From Desulfomicrobium sp. ZS1 (GTDB lineage Bacteria > Desulfobacterota > Desulfovibrionia > Desulfovibrionales > Desulfomicrobiaceae), in assembly GCF_024204645.1 (NCBI RefSeq), contig NZ_CP100351.1, forward strand, positions 310,001 to 374,000: 64,000 nucleotides of DNA. The letters run 5' to 3'. The position numbers and the translations under genes are program-made. Positions 8,801 through 16,013 of the stretch are shown piece after piece. The notes below the pieces were generated by a model. That model was given only the letters and a program-made list of their open reading frames with translations, was not told the origin of the DNA and ran no database searches. The first letter of the stretch is position 1. Each line of letters opens with the position of its first letter.

Positions 8801-8816
8801 CGGCACGCCTCATGCT
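8801..8816 (+). promoter_or_regulatory. Sigma-54 (-24/-12) promoter
   Basis: CGGCACGCCTCATGCT has the invariant GG (-24) and GC (-12) ten bases apart, with GGCACG and TGCT matching the consensus; only the first T of the -24 box and one T of the -12 box differ. It ends 25 bases before the NifX-fold gene, leaving room for the RBS GAGGAG. Confidence 0.65.
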
Positions 8817-8841
8817 TGGCAGTGGGTAAAGAGGAGCTGGA

Positions 8842-9234
8842 ATGTCGCGCATCGCTTTGCACCACTGGCAGGGTCGTATCGCGCCGGTCTTTGACGTCGG
8901 CGGGCGTATCCTTGTACTGGCAGAAGGGAACCGTGAGCGGGAAGAACATGTCCTGCTGCGCGGCGAACCTTTGCACAGGGCCGAGGATCTGCTTCGTCTG
9001 GACGTCGGAACGCTTATCTGCGGGGCCATTTCGAGGCCCATGCAGGAAGCTCTCATGGCCGGCGGGATAAAGGTTGTCGGTTTTGTGGCAGGGGATTTGG
9101 AACAGGTCATTGCGGCTTGGGAGCGTGGCGATCTGGATGAAACTTTTGACATGCCGGGCTGTCGGGGCAGGGGCCACGTCCGCAAAAGAGGCATGCGGCG
9201 AACAACAACTAACCGCGCATCGTGGAGAGATTGA
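8842..9234 (+). CDS. NifX/NifB-fold (dinitrogenase FeMo-cofactor superfamily) protein, ORP-related
   Basis: A 130-aa protein of the COG1433 fold: RIAPVFDVGGRILVLAEG followed by GTLICGAISRPMQEALMAGGIKVVGFVAGDLEQVI. In Desulfovibrio this fold includes the orange protein (ORP), which carries a Mo-Cu-sulfide cluster. The C-terminal tail is basic (GRGHVRKRGMRRTTTNRASWRD) with one Cys, unlike the compact family norm. Its stop abuts the start of the Mrp ATPase gene, and it follows a sigma-54 promoter. Metal content and function are not shown by sequence. Confidence 0.75.
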   Translation: MSRIALHHWQGRIAPVFDVGGRILVLAEGNREREEHVLLRGEPLHRAEDLLRLDVGTLICGAISRPMQEALMAGGIKVVGFVAGDLEQVIAAWERGDLDETFDMPGCRGRGHVRKRGMRRTTTNRASWRD

Positions 9235-10146
9235 ATGGAGAATATGGAAAATAACGCCCCCAGGACCGGTTCGTGCGATTCATGCAAGGATTCCAGCTGT
9301 TCGGCGGCCAAGCGCGAACAGGGCGAGAACGATCAGGATTTTGAAGACCGTCGGGCTCTGCAATCCCGGCTGTGCCACATTGGACACAAGATCATGGTCA
9401 TGTCCGGCAAGGGCGGCGTGGGCAAGAGCACCGTGGCCGTTAATCTGGCCATGGGACTGATGCTCGCAGGCAAGAAGGTCGGCCTTCTCGACGTCGACAT
9501 CCACGGGCCCAGCGTTCCGACCATGCTCGGTCTGGAAGGGTCGAACATTGAAGCCGGTCCCGACGGGCTCGTGCCGGTGGAGCTCGGGAATTTGAAGGTC
9601 ATGTCCATGGGCTTTCTGCTGCGCAATCCTGACGACGCCGTGATCTGGCGTGGTCCGGTCAAGGGCAATGTCATCAAGCAGTTTTTGAAGGACGTGGCCT
9701 GGGGCGATCTGGATTACCTGATCATCGACGCACCTCCCGGCACCGGTGATGAACCGCTTTCCATCTGCCAGCTCATCAATCCCATCGACGGGGCCGTGGT
9801 CGTGACCACGCCGCAGCGCGTGGCGGCCATGGATGTTCGCAAGTCCATCACTTTCTGCGCCCAGGTAGGTATGAAGGTGCTCGGAGTGGTCGAAAACATG
9901 AGCGGGTTCGTGTGTCCCAAATGCGGGGAACTGACCCACATCCTGCGCTCGGGCGGTGGGCGGCTCATGGCCGAGGACATGGGCGTTCCCTTTCTCGGCT
10001 CCATCCCCATTGATCCGATGGTGGCCGAAGCGGGCGATATGGGTGAGGCCTTTGTCATGCATCATGCCGCAAGCCCCACGGCTGAAATCATGCGCAGCGT
10101 GGTCGCGCCTTTGCTGGAACTGCCGAATGTGAAACAGAACCTCTGA
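9235..10146 (+). CDS. Mrp/NBP35-type Fe-S carrier ATPase
   Basis: A 303-aa deviant-Walker ATPase. It has an N-terminal Cys group (C14, C17, C22 in SCDSCKDSSC), the P-loop MSGKGGVGKST (56-66), DVDIHGPSVP and a C-terminal FVCPKC pair (C227, C230) typical of dimeric Fe-S cluster carriers (NBP35/ApbC). The ATG follows the NifX-fold stop directly; an ATG is also present three codons in. In sulfate reducers the orp locus includes an Mrp protein, so it may load or handle the cluster of the neighbouring NifX-fold protein. Confidence 0.9.
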   Translation: MENMENNAPRTGSCDSCKDSSCSAAKREQGENDQDFEDRRALQSRLCHIGHKIMVMSGKGGVGKSTVAVNLAMGLMLAGKKVGLLDVDIHGPSVPTMLGLEGSNIEAGPDGLVPVELGNLKVMSMGFLLRNPDDAVIWRGPVKGNVIKQFLKDVAWGDLDYLIIDAPPGTGDEPLSICQLINPIDGAVVVTTPQRVAAMDVRKSITFCAQVGMKVLGVVENMSGFVCPKCGELTHILRSGGGRLMAEDMGVPFLGSIPIDPMVAEAGDMGEAFVMHHAASPTAEIMRSVVAPLLELPNVKQNL

Positions 10147-10162
10147 GTTTGGAGTACGCAAC

Positions 10163-11002
10163 ATGCATAAAACCGTGCTTACGGTGCTGGTCGATAATCA
10201 GGCCGGGTTCGGATGTCTGGCGGAGCATGGCTTTGCCTTGTGGATAGAGCATGGCGATGAACGCTTTCTGCTCGATACCGGCCAGGGCACAGCCCTGGCC
10301 GAAAATGTCCGTACCCTTGGCGTTGACCTGAGCCGCACCGACGCGCTTGTTTTAAGTCATGGGCATTATGATCATACCGGCGCGGTGCCCATGGTTCTGG
10401 GGGCCGCGCCGGAGTCCCGGGTTTACTGCCATTCGGGCGTGACCGAGCCTCGTTACAGCATCTCGGGCGGCGAGGTGCGGGACATCCGCATGCCCTTGTT
10501 TTCCATGCGGGCCCTGTCCACTCTCCCTATCGAACGCATGCACTGGAATGGCGGACCCCAGCTGATCGGAGACGGGATCGGCCTGAGCGGTTTCATTCCG
10601 AGGTGGACGGATTTCGAGGACGCGGGAGGCCCTTTCTACTTCGACCCGCATGCCCTGCGTTCCGATCCCGTAAACGATGATCAGGCCTTGTGGATCAGCA
10701 CCGATAAAGGGCTCATTGTCTGCGTGGGGTGCTGCCATGCTGGTTTGATCAACACGATCGCCCATCTCAAGGAAATCACCGGCGAGAGCCGAATTTTAGC
10801 AGTGGTCGGCGGACTGCATCTGGGTGCGGCCAGCCAGGAGCGGCTGGAAAAGACCGTGCAGGCCTTGCGTGATATCAAGCCCGGCCTGCTGGTTCCATGT
10901 CATTGCACCGGCGAGGGTCCTATCGCCTTTCTGCGCGACCATCTGGACTGTCCCGTGCACACTGGTTACAGTGGCTTGCGGATGGACACGTCCGAATTTT
11001 GA
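10163..11002 (+). CDS. Metallo-beta-lactamase fold hydrolase (COG1237 type)
   Basis: A 279-aa cytosolic protein with LSHGHYDHTG (H66, H68, D70, H71), CVGCCHAGLINT, VVGGLHL and VPCHCTG. These belong to the family annotated as dihydropterin ribofuranosyl-aminobenzene phosphate synthase-like MBL proteins, common beside Fe-S/NifX genes in anaerobes. It lies 16 bases after the Mrp gene, so is part of the same operon. The true substrate is unknown. Confidence 0.8.
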   Translation: MHKTVLTVLVDNQAGFGCLAEHGFALWIEHGDERFLLDTGQGTALAENVRTLGVDLSRTDALVLSHGHYDHTGAVPMVLGAAPESRVYCHSGVTEPRYSISGGEVRDIRMPLFSMRALSTLPIERMHWNGGPQLIGDGIGLSGFIPRWTDFEDAGGPFYFDPHALRSDPVNDDQALWISTDKGLIVCVGCCHAGLINTIAHLKEITGESRILAVVGGLHLGAASQERLEKTVQALRDIKPGLLVPCHCTGEGPIAFLRDHLDCPVHTGYSGLRMDTSEF

Positions 11003-11060
11003 TACGCATACCGTGTGCGGCTTTATTGCCGTGACGGAGCAGAATCCCGCGGAGTATTGC

Positions 11061-11807
11061 ATGGATTATATCATTCATCCCATTGTCATGGGCACCAAGG
11101 TCTTCGACAAGGGCATGATGACCTATCAGCATGATTACGGCACCCCGTACACCATCCCCATCTACTGCTGGTACCTGAAGGGTGGGGACAAGAAGATCCT
11201 GGTCGATACCGGAGAGATGCGGCCGGTCGTGTCCGAGGAACGCGAGAAGGCCATCGGCGGGAAGATTTACACCTTCGAGGACGGGCTGGCCAAATACGGC
11301 CTTGCGCCGGAGGATATCGACATCGTCCTGCACACGCATCTGCACAACGACCACTGCGAGAACGACGCCAAATGCGTCAACGCGAAGATCTACGTACACG
11401 AGAAGGAGTTGGAGCGCATCCACGACCCGCATCCGCTGGATTTCCGCTACCTCGAAGACTACATTGAGGAAGTGGAGGAGAACGGTCAGGTCGTGGCACT
11501 GACGGGCGACACGGAGATCGTGCCCGGCGTGACCATGATCCACACCCCGGCCCACACCGAGGGCGGCATGTCCGTGCGCGTGGAGACGGACAAGGGCAGC
11601 GTCCTCATCTGCGGTTTCTGCACCATCCTCGAAAACCTCTATCCACCCAAGTCCGTGACGGCCATGGAGATGGAGGTCATCCCGCCCGGCACTCACGTGA
11701 ACGCCTACGAAGCCTACGAAACCCTGGTCCGGGCCAAGACCCTGGCCGACCACATTCTGCCTCTGCACGAACCGAAATGGGCCAGGATGGAGCGCGTGCC
11801 GGAATAA
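11061..11807 (+). CDS. Metallo-beta-lactamase fold hydrolase (lactonase-like)
   Basis: A 248-aa protein with VLHTHLHNDHCEN (H93, H95, D97, H98), a DTGE turn near residue 49 and TPAHTEGG, giving a complete binuclear zinc-site set like AHL-lactonase-type MBL proteins. The start is ATG 11061; the frame stays open upstream to 10824 but that part lies inside the previous gene. A preceding SD is weak (GCGGAGTATTGC). Quorum-quenching activity should not be assumed; the family is broad. It sits 58 bases after the COG1237 protein. Confidence 0.8.
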   Translation: MDYIIHPIVMGTKVFDKGMMTYQHDYGTPYTIPIYCWYLKGGDKKILVDTGEMRPVVSEEREKAIGGKIYTFEDGLAKYGLAPEDIDIVLHTHLHNDHCENDAKCVNAKIYVHEKELERIHDPHPLDFRYLEDYIEEVEENGQVVALTGDTEIVPGVTMIHTPAHTEGGMSVRVETDKGSVLICGFCTILENLYPPKSVTAMEMEVIPPGTHVNAYEAYETLVRAKTLADHILPLHEPKWARMERVPE

Positions 11808-12040
11808 TGCTGGTCATCAAGTGCGCCGCCTGCCGTAAGAAATTGTGGCGCTACCGCAAGCTGGGACCGGGCGAGGTGCTCCGGTGCCACCGGGAGCGGA
11901 TTGAAAAGGTCTGGATTCTGGAGGAACGGGACGGTAAAGTCTGGTGCGAATGCGGCAAGGCCGTGGGCATCGACAAGGGCACGTTCATCAAGATGAACAG
12001 GAACGCGTTCACGTATTCGGGGACCAAGATCGATATTTAG
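11807..12040 (+). CDS. Small Cys-rich (zinc-ribbon-like) protein
   Basis: A 77-aa protein whose ATG overlaps the stop of the upstream MBL gene (TAATG), which fixes the start. Two CxxC-type sites are visible: CAACRKKLW near the N-terminus and VWCECGKAVG in the middle, spaced as a four-Cys zinc ribbon. It is basic, with no signal peptide. I do not recognise the family; a small metal-binding or nucleic-acid-binding role is possible. Confidence 0.6.
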   Translation: MLVIKCAACRKKLWRYRKLGPGEVLRCHRERIEKVWILEERDGKVWCECGKAVGIDKGTFIKMNRNAFTYSGTKIDI

Positions 12041-12120
12041 GTATTTGAGTTGTTACCTTTTTTAGGTTTACGACCGGCCACAGTTTCATTCCCGCTTTTG
12101 GGTTGACGACCCGCCACCGT

Positions 12121-12145
12121 GTCATTCCCGCGCAGGCGGGAATCC
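12121..12145 (+). repeat. Dispersed palindromic repeat, copy 1
   Basis: A 25-base unit beginning GTCATTCCCGCG and ending CGGGAATCC; CATTCCCGC and GCGGGAAT form an imperfect hairpin. Seven copies occur in the window. Confidence 0.85.
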
Positions 12146-12208
12146 ATGTCTTTCAAAATGTTGAAAATAAATAAGAATTGAGGGGGTTGGCAGGGGGCAG
12201 TGCGGCCG

Positions 12209-12381
12209 CGTGCCGTGGCGTTTCGGGCGAGGCTCGCCGAAACTCCTTCTCCGGCCTCGTAGAGTTTGACCATCGCTGCTTCGAACACGGGCTTGCACTT
12301 CGGGCGGGGGGCGATGGTCAAACAAACGATGCCTGGATCAGTCAGACAGTCGCCGAGCCTCGCCCGAAACACCCCGGCACG
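12209..12381. repeat. 173-bp inverted-repeat element
   Basis: The outer arms 12209-12236 and 12354-12381 are reverse complements over 28 bases with two mismatches, including a perfect 17-base core (GTTTCGGGCGAGGCTCG). Inside, GTTTGACCATCGC (12264-12276) pairs perfectly with 12311-12323, so the whole unit can fold into a nested hairpin. It contains no credible ORF. Either a small non-autonomous mobile repeat or a structured RNA. Confidence 0.6.
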
Positions 12382-12459
12382 CTCGTGTCGAGAGTCGGGC
12401 GGGGCGTTTTGCTGAATGAAATGTACGGGAAATGTCGTCACCAGACGCACATTTGCGAA

Positions 12460-12484
12460 GTCATTCCCGCGCAGGCGGGAATCC
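12460..12484 (+). repeat. Dispersed palindromic repeat, copy 2
   Basis: Identical over 25 bases to copy 1 and in the same orientation. Both copies are followed by CATG and a TTTCAA-containing stretch, so the shared unit extends somewhat beyond the core. Confidence 0.85.
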
Positions 12485-12617
12485 ATGCCTTTCAATGCAG
12501 TGAATAAACATGAGAATGGGGGGGCAGGGGTTGACTCGGCGTGGCCCGCTGTGTCCGAGAGTCAGGATAAGGGGAACAAGCCGTCATTTCGCAGTAGAAT
12601 ATTTACCTGCAAGGGGT

Positions 12618-12637
12618 GCAGGGGGCGCGCCCCCTGC
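12618..12637. terminator. GC-rich palindrome downstream of the CNNM/CBS gene
   Basis: GCAGGGGG and CCCCCTGC form an 8-bp stem around CGCG, placed 17 bases beyond the 3' end of the leftward CNNM/CBS gene. No T-run follows, so termination is only a possibility. The rest of 12041-12653 holds the repeats above and no gene. Confidence 0.4.
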
Positions 12638-12653
12638 CCGCCGGAGGCCTCTT

Positions 12654-13958
12654 TTATTCCACGGCCTCGGGCGTGAACCTGATGCGTACGATGCGGCGGC
12701 GTTCGAGGCGTTCGACCTTGAACACGCCCTCCTTGATCGGCACTTCATCCCCGGCTTCGAGGACCCTTCCGGCTTCGGACAGCAGGAATCCGGCCACGGT
12801 GGTATAGGCCTCGTCTTCGGGCAGCTTGAGTCCGAGTTTGCGGTTCAGGTCGCGCACGGCGAGCATGCCGTCGAGGATGAAGGCCTTACCGTCGCGTACG
12901 ATCTGGGAGCGCACTTCCTCGTCGTATTCATCGTTGATCTCACCTACGATTTCTTCCAGCACATCCTCCAGGGTGACCAACCCTTCCAGGCCGCCGTATT
13001 CGTCCATGACAAAGATCAGATGGGTGCGCGTGGCCTGCATCTGTTTGAGGAGGCTGCCCAGCCGCTTGCCCGAGGGCACGAAGGTCGGCGGGTGCAGCAG
13101 CGCGGTCATGGAGAAGACGAGCCCCGGCTCGCGGGCCATGAACGGTTCCATGTCCTGGCGGAAGAGTACGCCGACCATGTCGTCCAGATCCTCCCCGTAG
13201 ACCGGCAGGCGGGAGTAGCCGTGGATGCGGAAAGCGTCGAGCACTTCGTCCAGGGTTGAGGTGACGGGCAGGGCCGCGATTTCGGAGCGCGGGATCATGG
13301 CCTCGCAGGCCTCGGTGGTGTTGAAGTCGAAGGCGCGGCGGATGAGGCGGCGCTTTTCCTCTTCGATCTGGCCGCTAGAGTAGCTGGCGTCGATGAGCAT
13401 GCGCAGTTCGTCCTCGGTGTAGACCGAACCGTGGGTGGCGCTGGGGGTGAAGCCGAGCAGACGGACCGTGCGGGTTCCGGACCAATCCAGCAGGCGGATG
13501 GGCCAGTAGAAGAGGCGGTAGAAGATCTCCATGGGCAGAGCGATGGCCAGGGCCGTCTTTTCGGCCCGTTCGAGGGCGATTGTCTTGGGAGCAAGTTCTC
13601 CGAGCACGATGTGCAGGAAGGTGATCAGGCTAAAAGCGACGGCGAAGGAGATGGAGTGCAGCACCGCGGGTGGAATCCGGCCTTCGAGCAGCGGTTCCAG
13701 CAGCCGGGCAATGGCAGGTTCGCCGATCCAGCCCAGAGCGAGGGAGGATAGGGTGATGCCCAGCTGGGTAGCGGAAATGTAAGCGTTCAGGTGATCGATG
13801 AGGCGCAGCAGCAGAACGGCTTTTTTGTTTCCGTTTTCGGCCAGACTCACGATACGCGAACGCCGCACGCCAACCAGGGCGAATTCCGCGGCCACGAAAA
13901 AGCCATTGGCCAGGACCAGCGCGAGGACCAGTAGCAGAAATGCTAAAGAGCGGAGCAT
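12654..13958 (-). CDS. CNNM (DUF21)/CBS/CorC_HlyC membrane protein
   Basis: A 434-aa integral membrane protein of the family once called hemolysin/TlyC and linked to Mg/Co transport. The N-terminal DUF21 region (about 1-190) has hydrophobic helices including LAFLLLVLALVLANGFFVAAEFALV, ATQLGITLSSLALGWIGEPAIA and HIVLGELAPKTIAL. A CBS pair follows (MIPRSEIAALPV to MDEYGGLEGLVTLEDVLEEIVGEI), then the C-terminal CorC_HlyC domain (about 355-430). It is monocistronic; transport activity in this family is debated. Confidence 0.88.
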   Translation of the reverse strand: MLRSLAFLLLVLALVLANGFFVAAEFALVGVRRSRIVSLAENGNKKAVLLLRLIDHLNAYISATQLGITLSSLALGWIGEPAIARLLEPLLEGRIPPAVLHSISFAVAFSLITFLHIVLGELAPKTIALERAEKTALAIALPMEIFYRLFYWPIRLLDWSGTRTVRLLGFTPSATHGSVYTEDELRMLIDASYSSGQIEEEKRRLIRRAFDFNTTEACEAMIPRSEIAALPVTSTLDEVLDAFRIHGYSRLPVYGEDLDDMVGVLFRQDMEPFMAREPGLVFSMTALLHPPTFVPSGKRLGSLLKQMQATRTHLIFVMDEYGGLEGLVTLEDVLEEIVGEINDEYDEEVRSQIVRDGKAFILDGMLAVRDLNRKLGLKLPEDEAYTTVAGFLLSEAGRVLEAGDEVPIKEGVFKVERLERRRIVRIRFTPEAVE

Positions 13959-14103
13959 GAAAGAATCCTTGATAAAAACGGGCTGTTTGAACTTTGGCTG
14001 GCGTGGTCAGATCCCCGCAGCGTTCAGAGTCATCTGTAACCATGATCGGCCGCCAGGGTAAAGGCGCAAATGGCGCTGACGCCGAAATTTCGCGCGGGCG
14101 GGA

Positions 14104-14772
14104 TCAATCGTCGATTTCGATCAGTCCGAGGCGTGCGGCATGGCGAACGAAGGCCACGGGGCTTTTGATGCCAAGCTTGGTCATGATGGCGTAGCGGTGG
14201 TTGAGAACGGTCTTGCGGGACACGAAAAGTTTGACTGCGATCTCTTCCGGGGTCAGCCCTTCCGCCAGCAGTCGCATGACCTGCTGTTCGCGCAGCGAGA
14301 GGCTGCCGTAGGACGCGTCCACGGTCTTGGCCTTGCGGCCGGAGATGTCGCTGAGCCTGCGCAGCACCGAGGGCGAGAGGGAACCGTCGAGGTATTGCCC
14401 GCCGGAGAGCACCGTGCCGATGGCCTGTAGAATCCCTTCGCCGCCGGATTCCTTGGACATGTAGCCGCTGGCTCCGGCTTGGAAGGCGGCGGCGATGAAG
14501 TCGAGCTTGGCGTGCATGCTGACGATGAGCACGGGCAGGTCTGGTCGCGCGGCGCGGACTTCACGGGTCAGCTCGATTCCGCTGCCGTCGGGCAGGGAGA
14601 TGTCGATAATGGCCAGATCCGGGGCCAGAGTTTGGGTCAGGCGCAGCCCTTCGGCGCAGGTTCCGGCCTCGCCGACGACGCAGAGGTCGGGTCTTGTGCC
14701 GAGGCGGGCCCTCAGGCCGTCACGATAGAGTGGGTGGTCGTCGATGATGAGGATGCGTTTAGGCGCGCTCAT
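14104..14772 (-). CDS. NarL/FixJ-family response regulator
   Basis: A 222-aa regulator. The receiver domain (5-125) has D11-D12 and phospho-acceptor D57 (IIDISLPDG), and YMSKES supplies the conserved Lys. A LuxR-type HTH is at about 155-215 (SLREQQVMRLLAEGLTPEEIAVKLFVSRKTVLNH). Its start overlaps the 3' end of the kinase gene by 14 bases, marking a cognate pair. Confidence 0.9.
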   Translation of the reverse strand: MSAPKRILIIDDHPLYRDGLRARLGTRPDLCVVGEAGTCAEGLRLTQTLAPDLAIIDISLPDGSGIELTREVRAARPDLPVLIVSMHAKLDFIAAAFQAGASGYMSKESGGEGILQAIGTVLSGGQYLDGSLSPSVLRRLSDISGRKAKTVDASYGSLSLREQQVMRLLAEGLTPEEIAVKLFVSRKTVLNHRYAIMTKLGIKSPVAFVRHAARLGLIEIDD

Positions 14773-15904
14773 TGCTGCTCCTGTTGAGCGGGGTTTCGAT
14801 GCGGATGTGCAGGCCGTGCCCGGGCTTGGAGCGAAAGCTGATCTTGCCGCCCAGGAGCTTGACCCTTTCGCGCATGCTCCATAGGCCCATGCGCTTGGTG
14901 CGGCCGGCCTGAGACAGGCAGCGATCCATGTCCGCCCCGCAGCCGTCGTCTTCGATGCGCACCAAAAGATTCGGATAGGACCCGAGCAGGCGGATGGTCA
15001 CGCGGCTGGCCTTGGCGTGCTTGCGCACATTGTTCAGTGCTTCCTGGATGAGGCGATAGATATTGATCTGGGTGTCGAAGTCGAAGCTGACTCCGTCAAG
15101 ACCGTCGGCAAAGACATCCACCGCGATGCCGTGACGCAGGGAAAAATCCTCGCAGTGCGCGAGCACGGTCTCGACCAGCCCAAGCTCGGTCAGCCCCGGC
15201 GGGAGCAGACCGTAGGCCAGGTCGCGGATGGAACGGATGGCCGTGCCGAGGCGTTCGGCGATGACCCCGGCCTGAGCGCGCCATGGGCCTCCCTCGGGCA
15301 GGCCGCAGCCGATGCGTTCCAGGTCGGCCCGGGCCAGGGAGAGATCCTGGGCCAGATGGTCGTGCAGCTCGCGGGCGATGCGCTGGCGCTCGTTTTCCTG
15401 GGCCATGATCAGTTCCTGGGACAGGGCGCGCATCTGTTCCTCGGCCCGGCGCTGGGCCACGATGCGCCCGATCTGATCGGCCACGGCGTCGATGAGGCTG
15501 CGCTCCTCGCGCAGGAACGGCCCTTCATCGCTGTCCGGACGTTCTTCCAGATAGCAGACTTCGACCGTGCCGCATTCGTCTGCCTCAATGATGATGGGAC
15601 TGGACTGGCACCAGTGGGTGCGCACGAAATTATCGGAGTTGTGCAGCGTGTCGCCCAGGCGGATGGAGGCGCAGGCGATGTCGGGGTATTGCCAGGAAGC
15701 GCGGATCAGGCCGGCGATGTCTGTCAGGAGTTCGGCCAGCGGTTGCTCACGGCGTTGCGCCAGCCGGCTGATGCCGTAGAGGCAATTGAGCTCTTTTATG
15801 CGTTCCAGCAGATCGTGCTGGGTTTTGTGGCTCTGGGCCACGAAACTCTGCCACTCCTCGTTCGAAGCGGGAAAATTATCGGTGTTGTCGGGGCGGATGG
15901 TCAT
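14759..15904 (-). CDS. NarX-type sensor histidine kinase with GAF domain
   Basis: A 381-aa soluble kinase without membrane helices. A GAF-like sensor spans about 30-150, with FVRTHWCQ and EADECGTVEVCYLE, both Cys-containing. HisKA_3 follows with phospho-acceptor H181 in ARELHDHLAQDLS, then HATPase motifs NNVRKHAKAS and GLWSMRERV. The ATG at 15904 is chosen over the longer frame (to 16210) because AGGAGAAACGCTC precedes it and the extension is antisense to the neighbour. Pairs with the downstream NarL-type regulator; signal unknown. Confidence 0.88.
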   Translation of the reverse strand: MTIRPDNTDNFPASNEEWQSFVAQSHKTQHDLLERIKELNCLYGISRLAQRREQPLAELLTDIAGLIRASWQYPDIACASIRLGDTLHNSDNFVRTHWCQSSPIIIEADECGTVEVCYLEERPDSDEGPFLREERSLIDAVADQIGRIVAQRRAEEQMRALSQELIMAQENERQRIARELHDHLAQDLSLARADLERIGCGLPEGGPWRAQAGVIAERLGTAIRSIRDLAYGLLPPGLTELGLVETVLAHCEDFSLRHGIAVDVFADGLDGVSFDFDTQINIYRLIQEALNNVRKHAKASRVTIRLLGSYPNLLVRIEDDGCGADMDRCLSQAGRTKRMGLWSMRERVKLLGGKISFRSKPGHGLHIRIETPLNRSSNERA

Positions 15905-15962
15905 GAGCGTTTCTCCTGGGCAACGGGCGCGTTGGCCGTGTAGCACAGGATGGAGCAGGGGG

Positions 15963-16000
15963 CCAGGGGCGGAACCGGCAGGTAGCCGGTCCGCCCCTGG
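15963..16000 (-). terminator. Strong hairpin between the glutamate-synthase-like gene and the kinase
   Basis: 15963-15979 pairs with 15985-16000 over about 16 bp (CCAGGGGCGG mirrored by CCGCCCCTGG) with a single bulged A, 14 bases after the upstream gene. No T-run follows on the minus strand, so it may attenuate rather than fully terminate. Confidence 0.5.
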
Positions 16001-16013
16001 GGATTTATGCGGA

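Noticed and set aside
12121-12484. CRISPR array from the repeated 25-base units
   Set aside because: Spacing is irregular (tens to hundreds of bases to kilobases), orientations vary and no cas genes are present.
12510-13259. 249-codon open frame on the plus strand over the CNNM/CBS gene
   Set aside because: Shadow of the leftward CNNM/CBS gene, no recognisable motif or SD.
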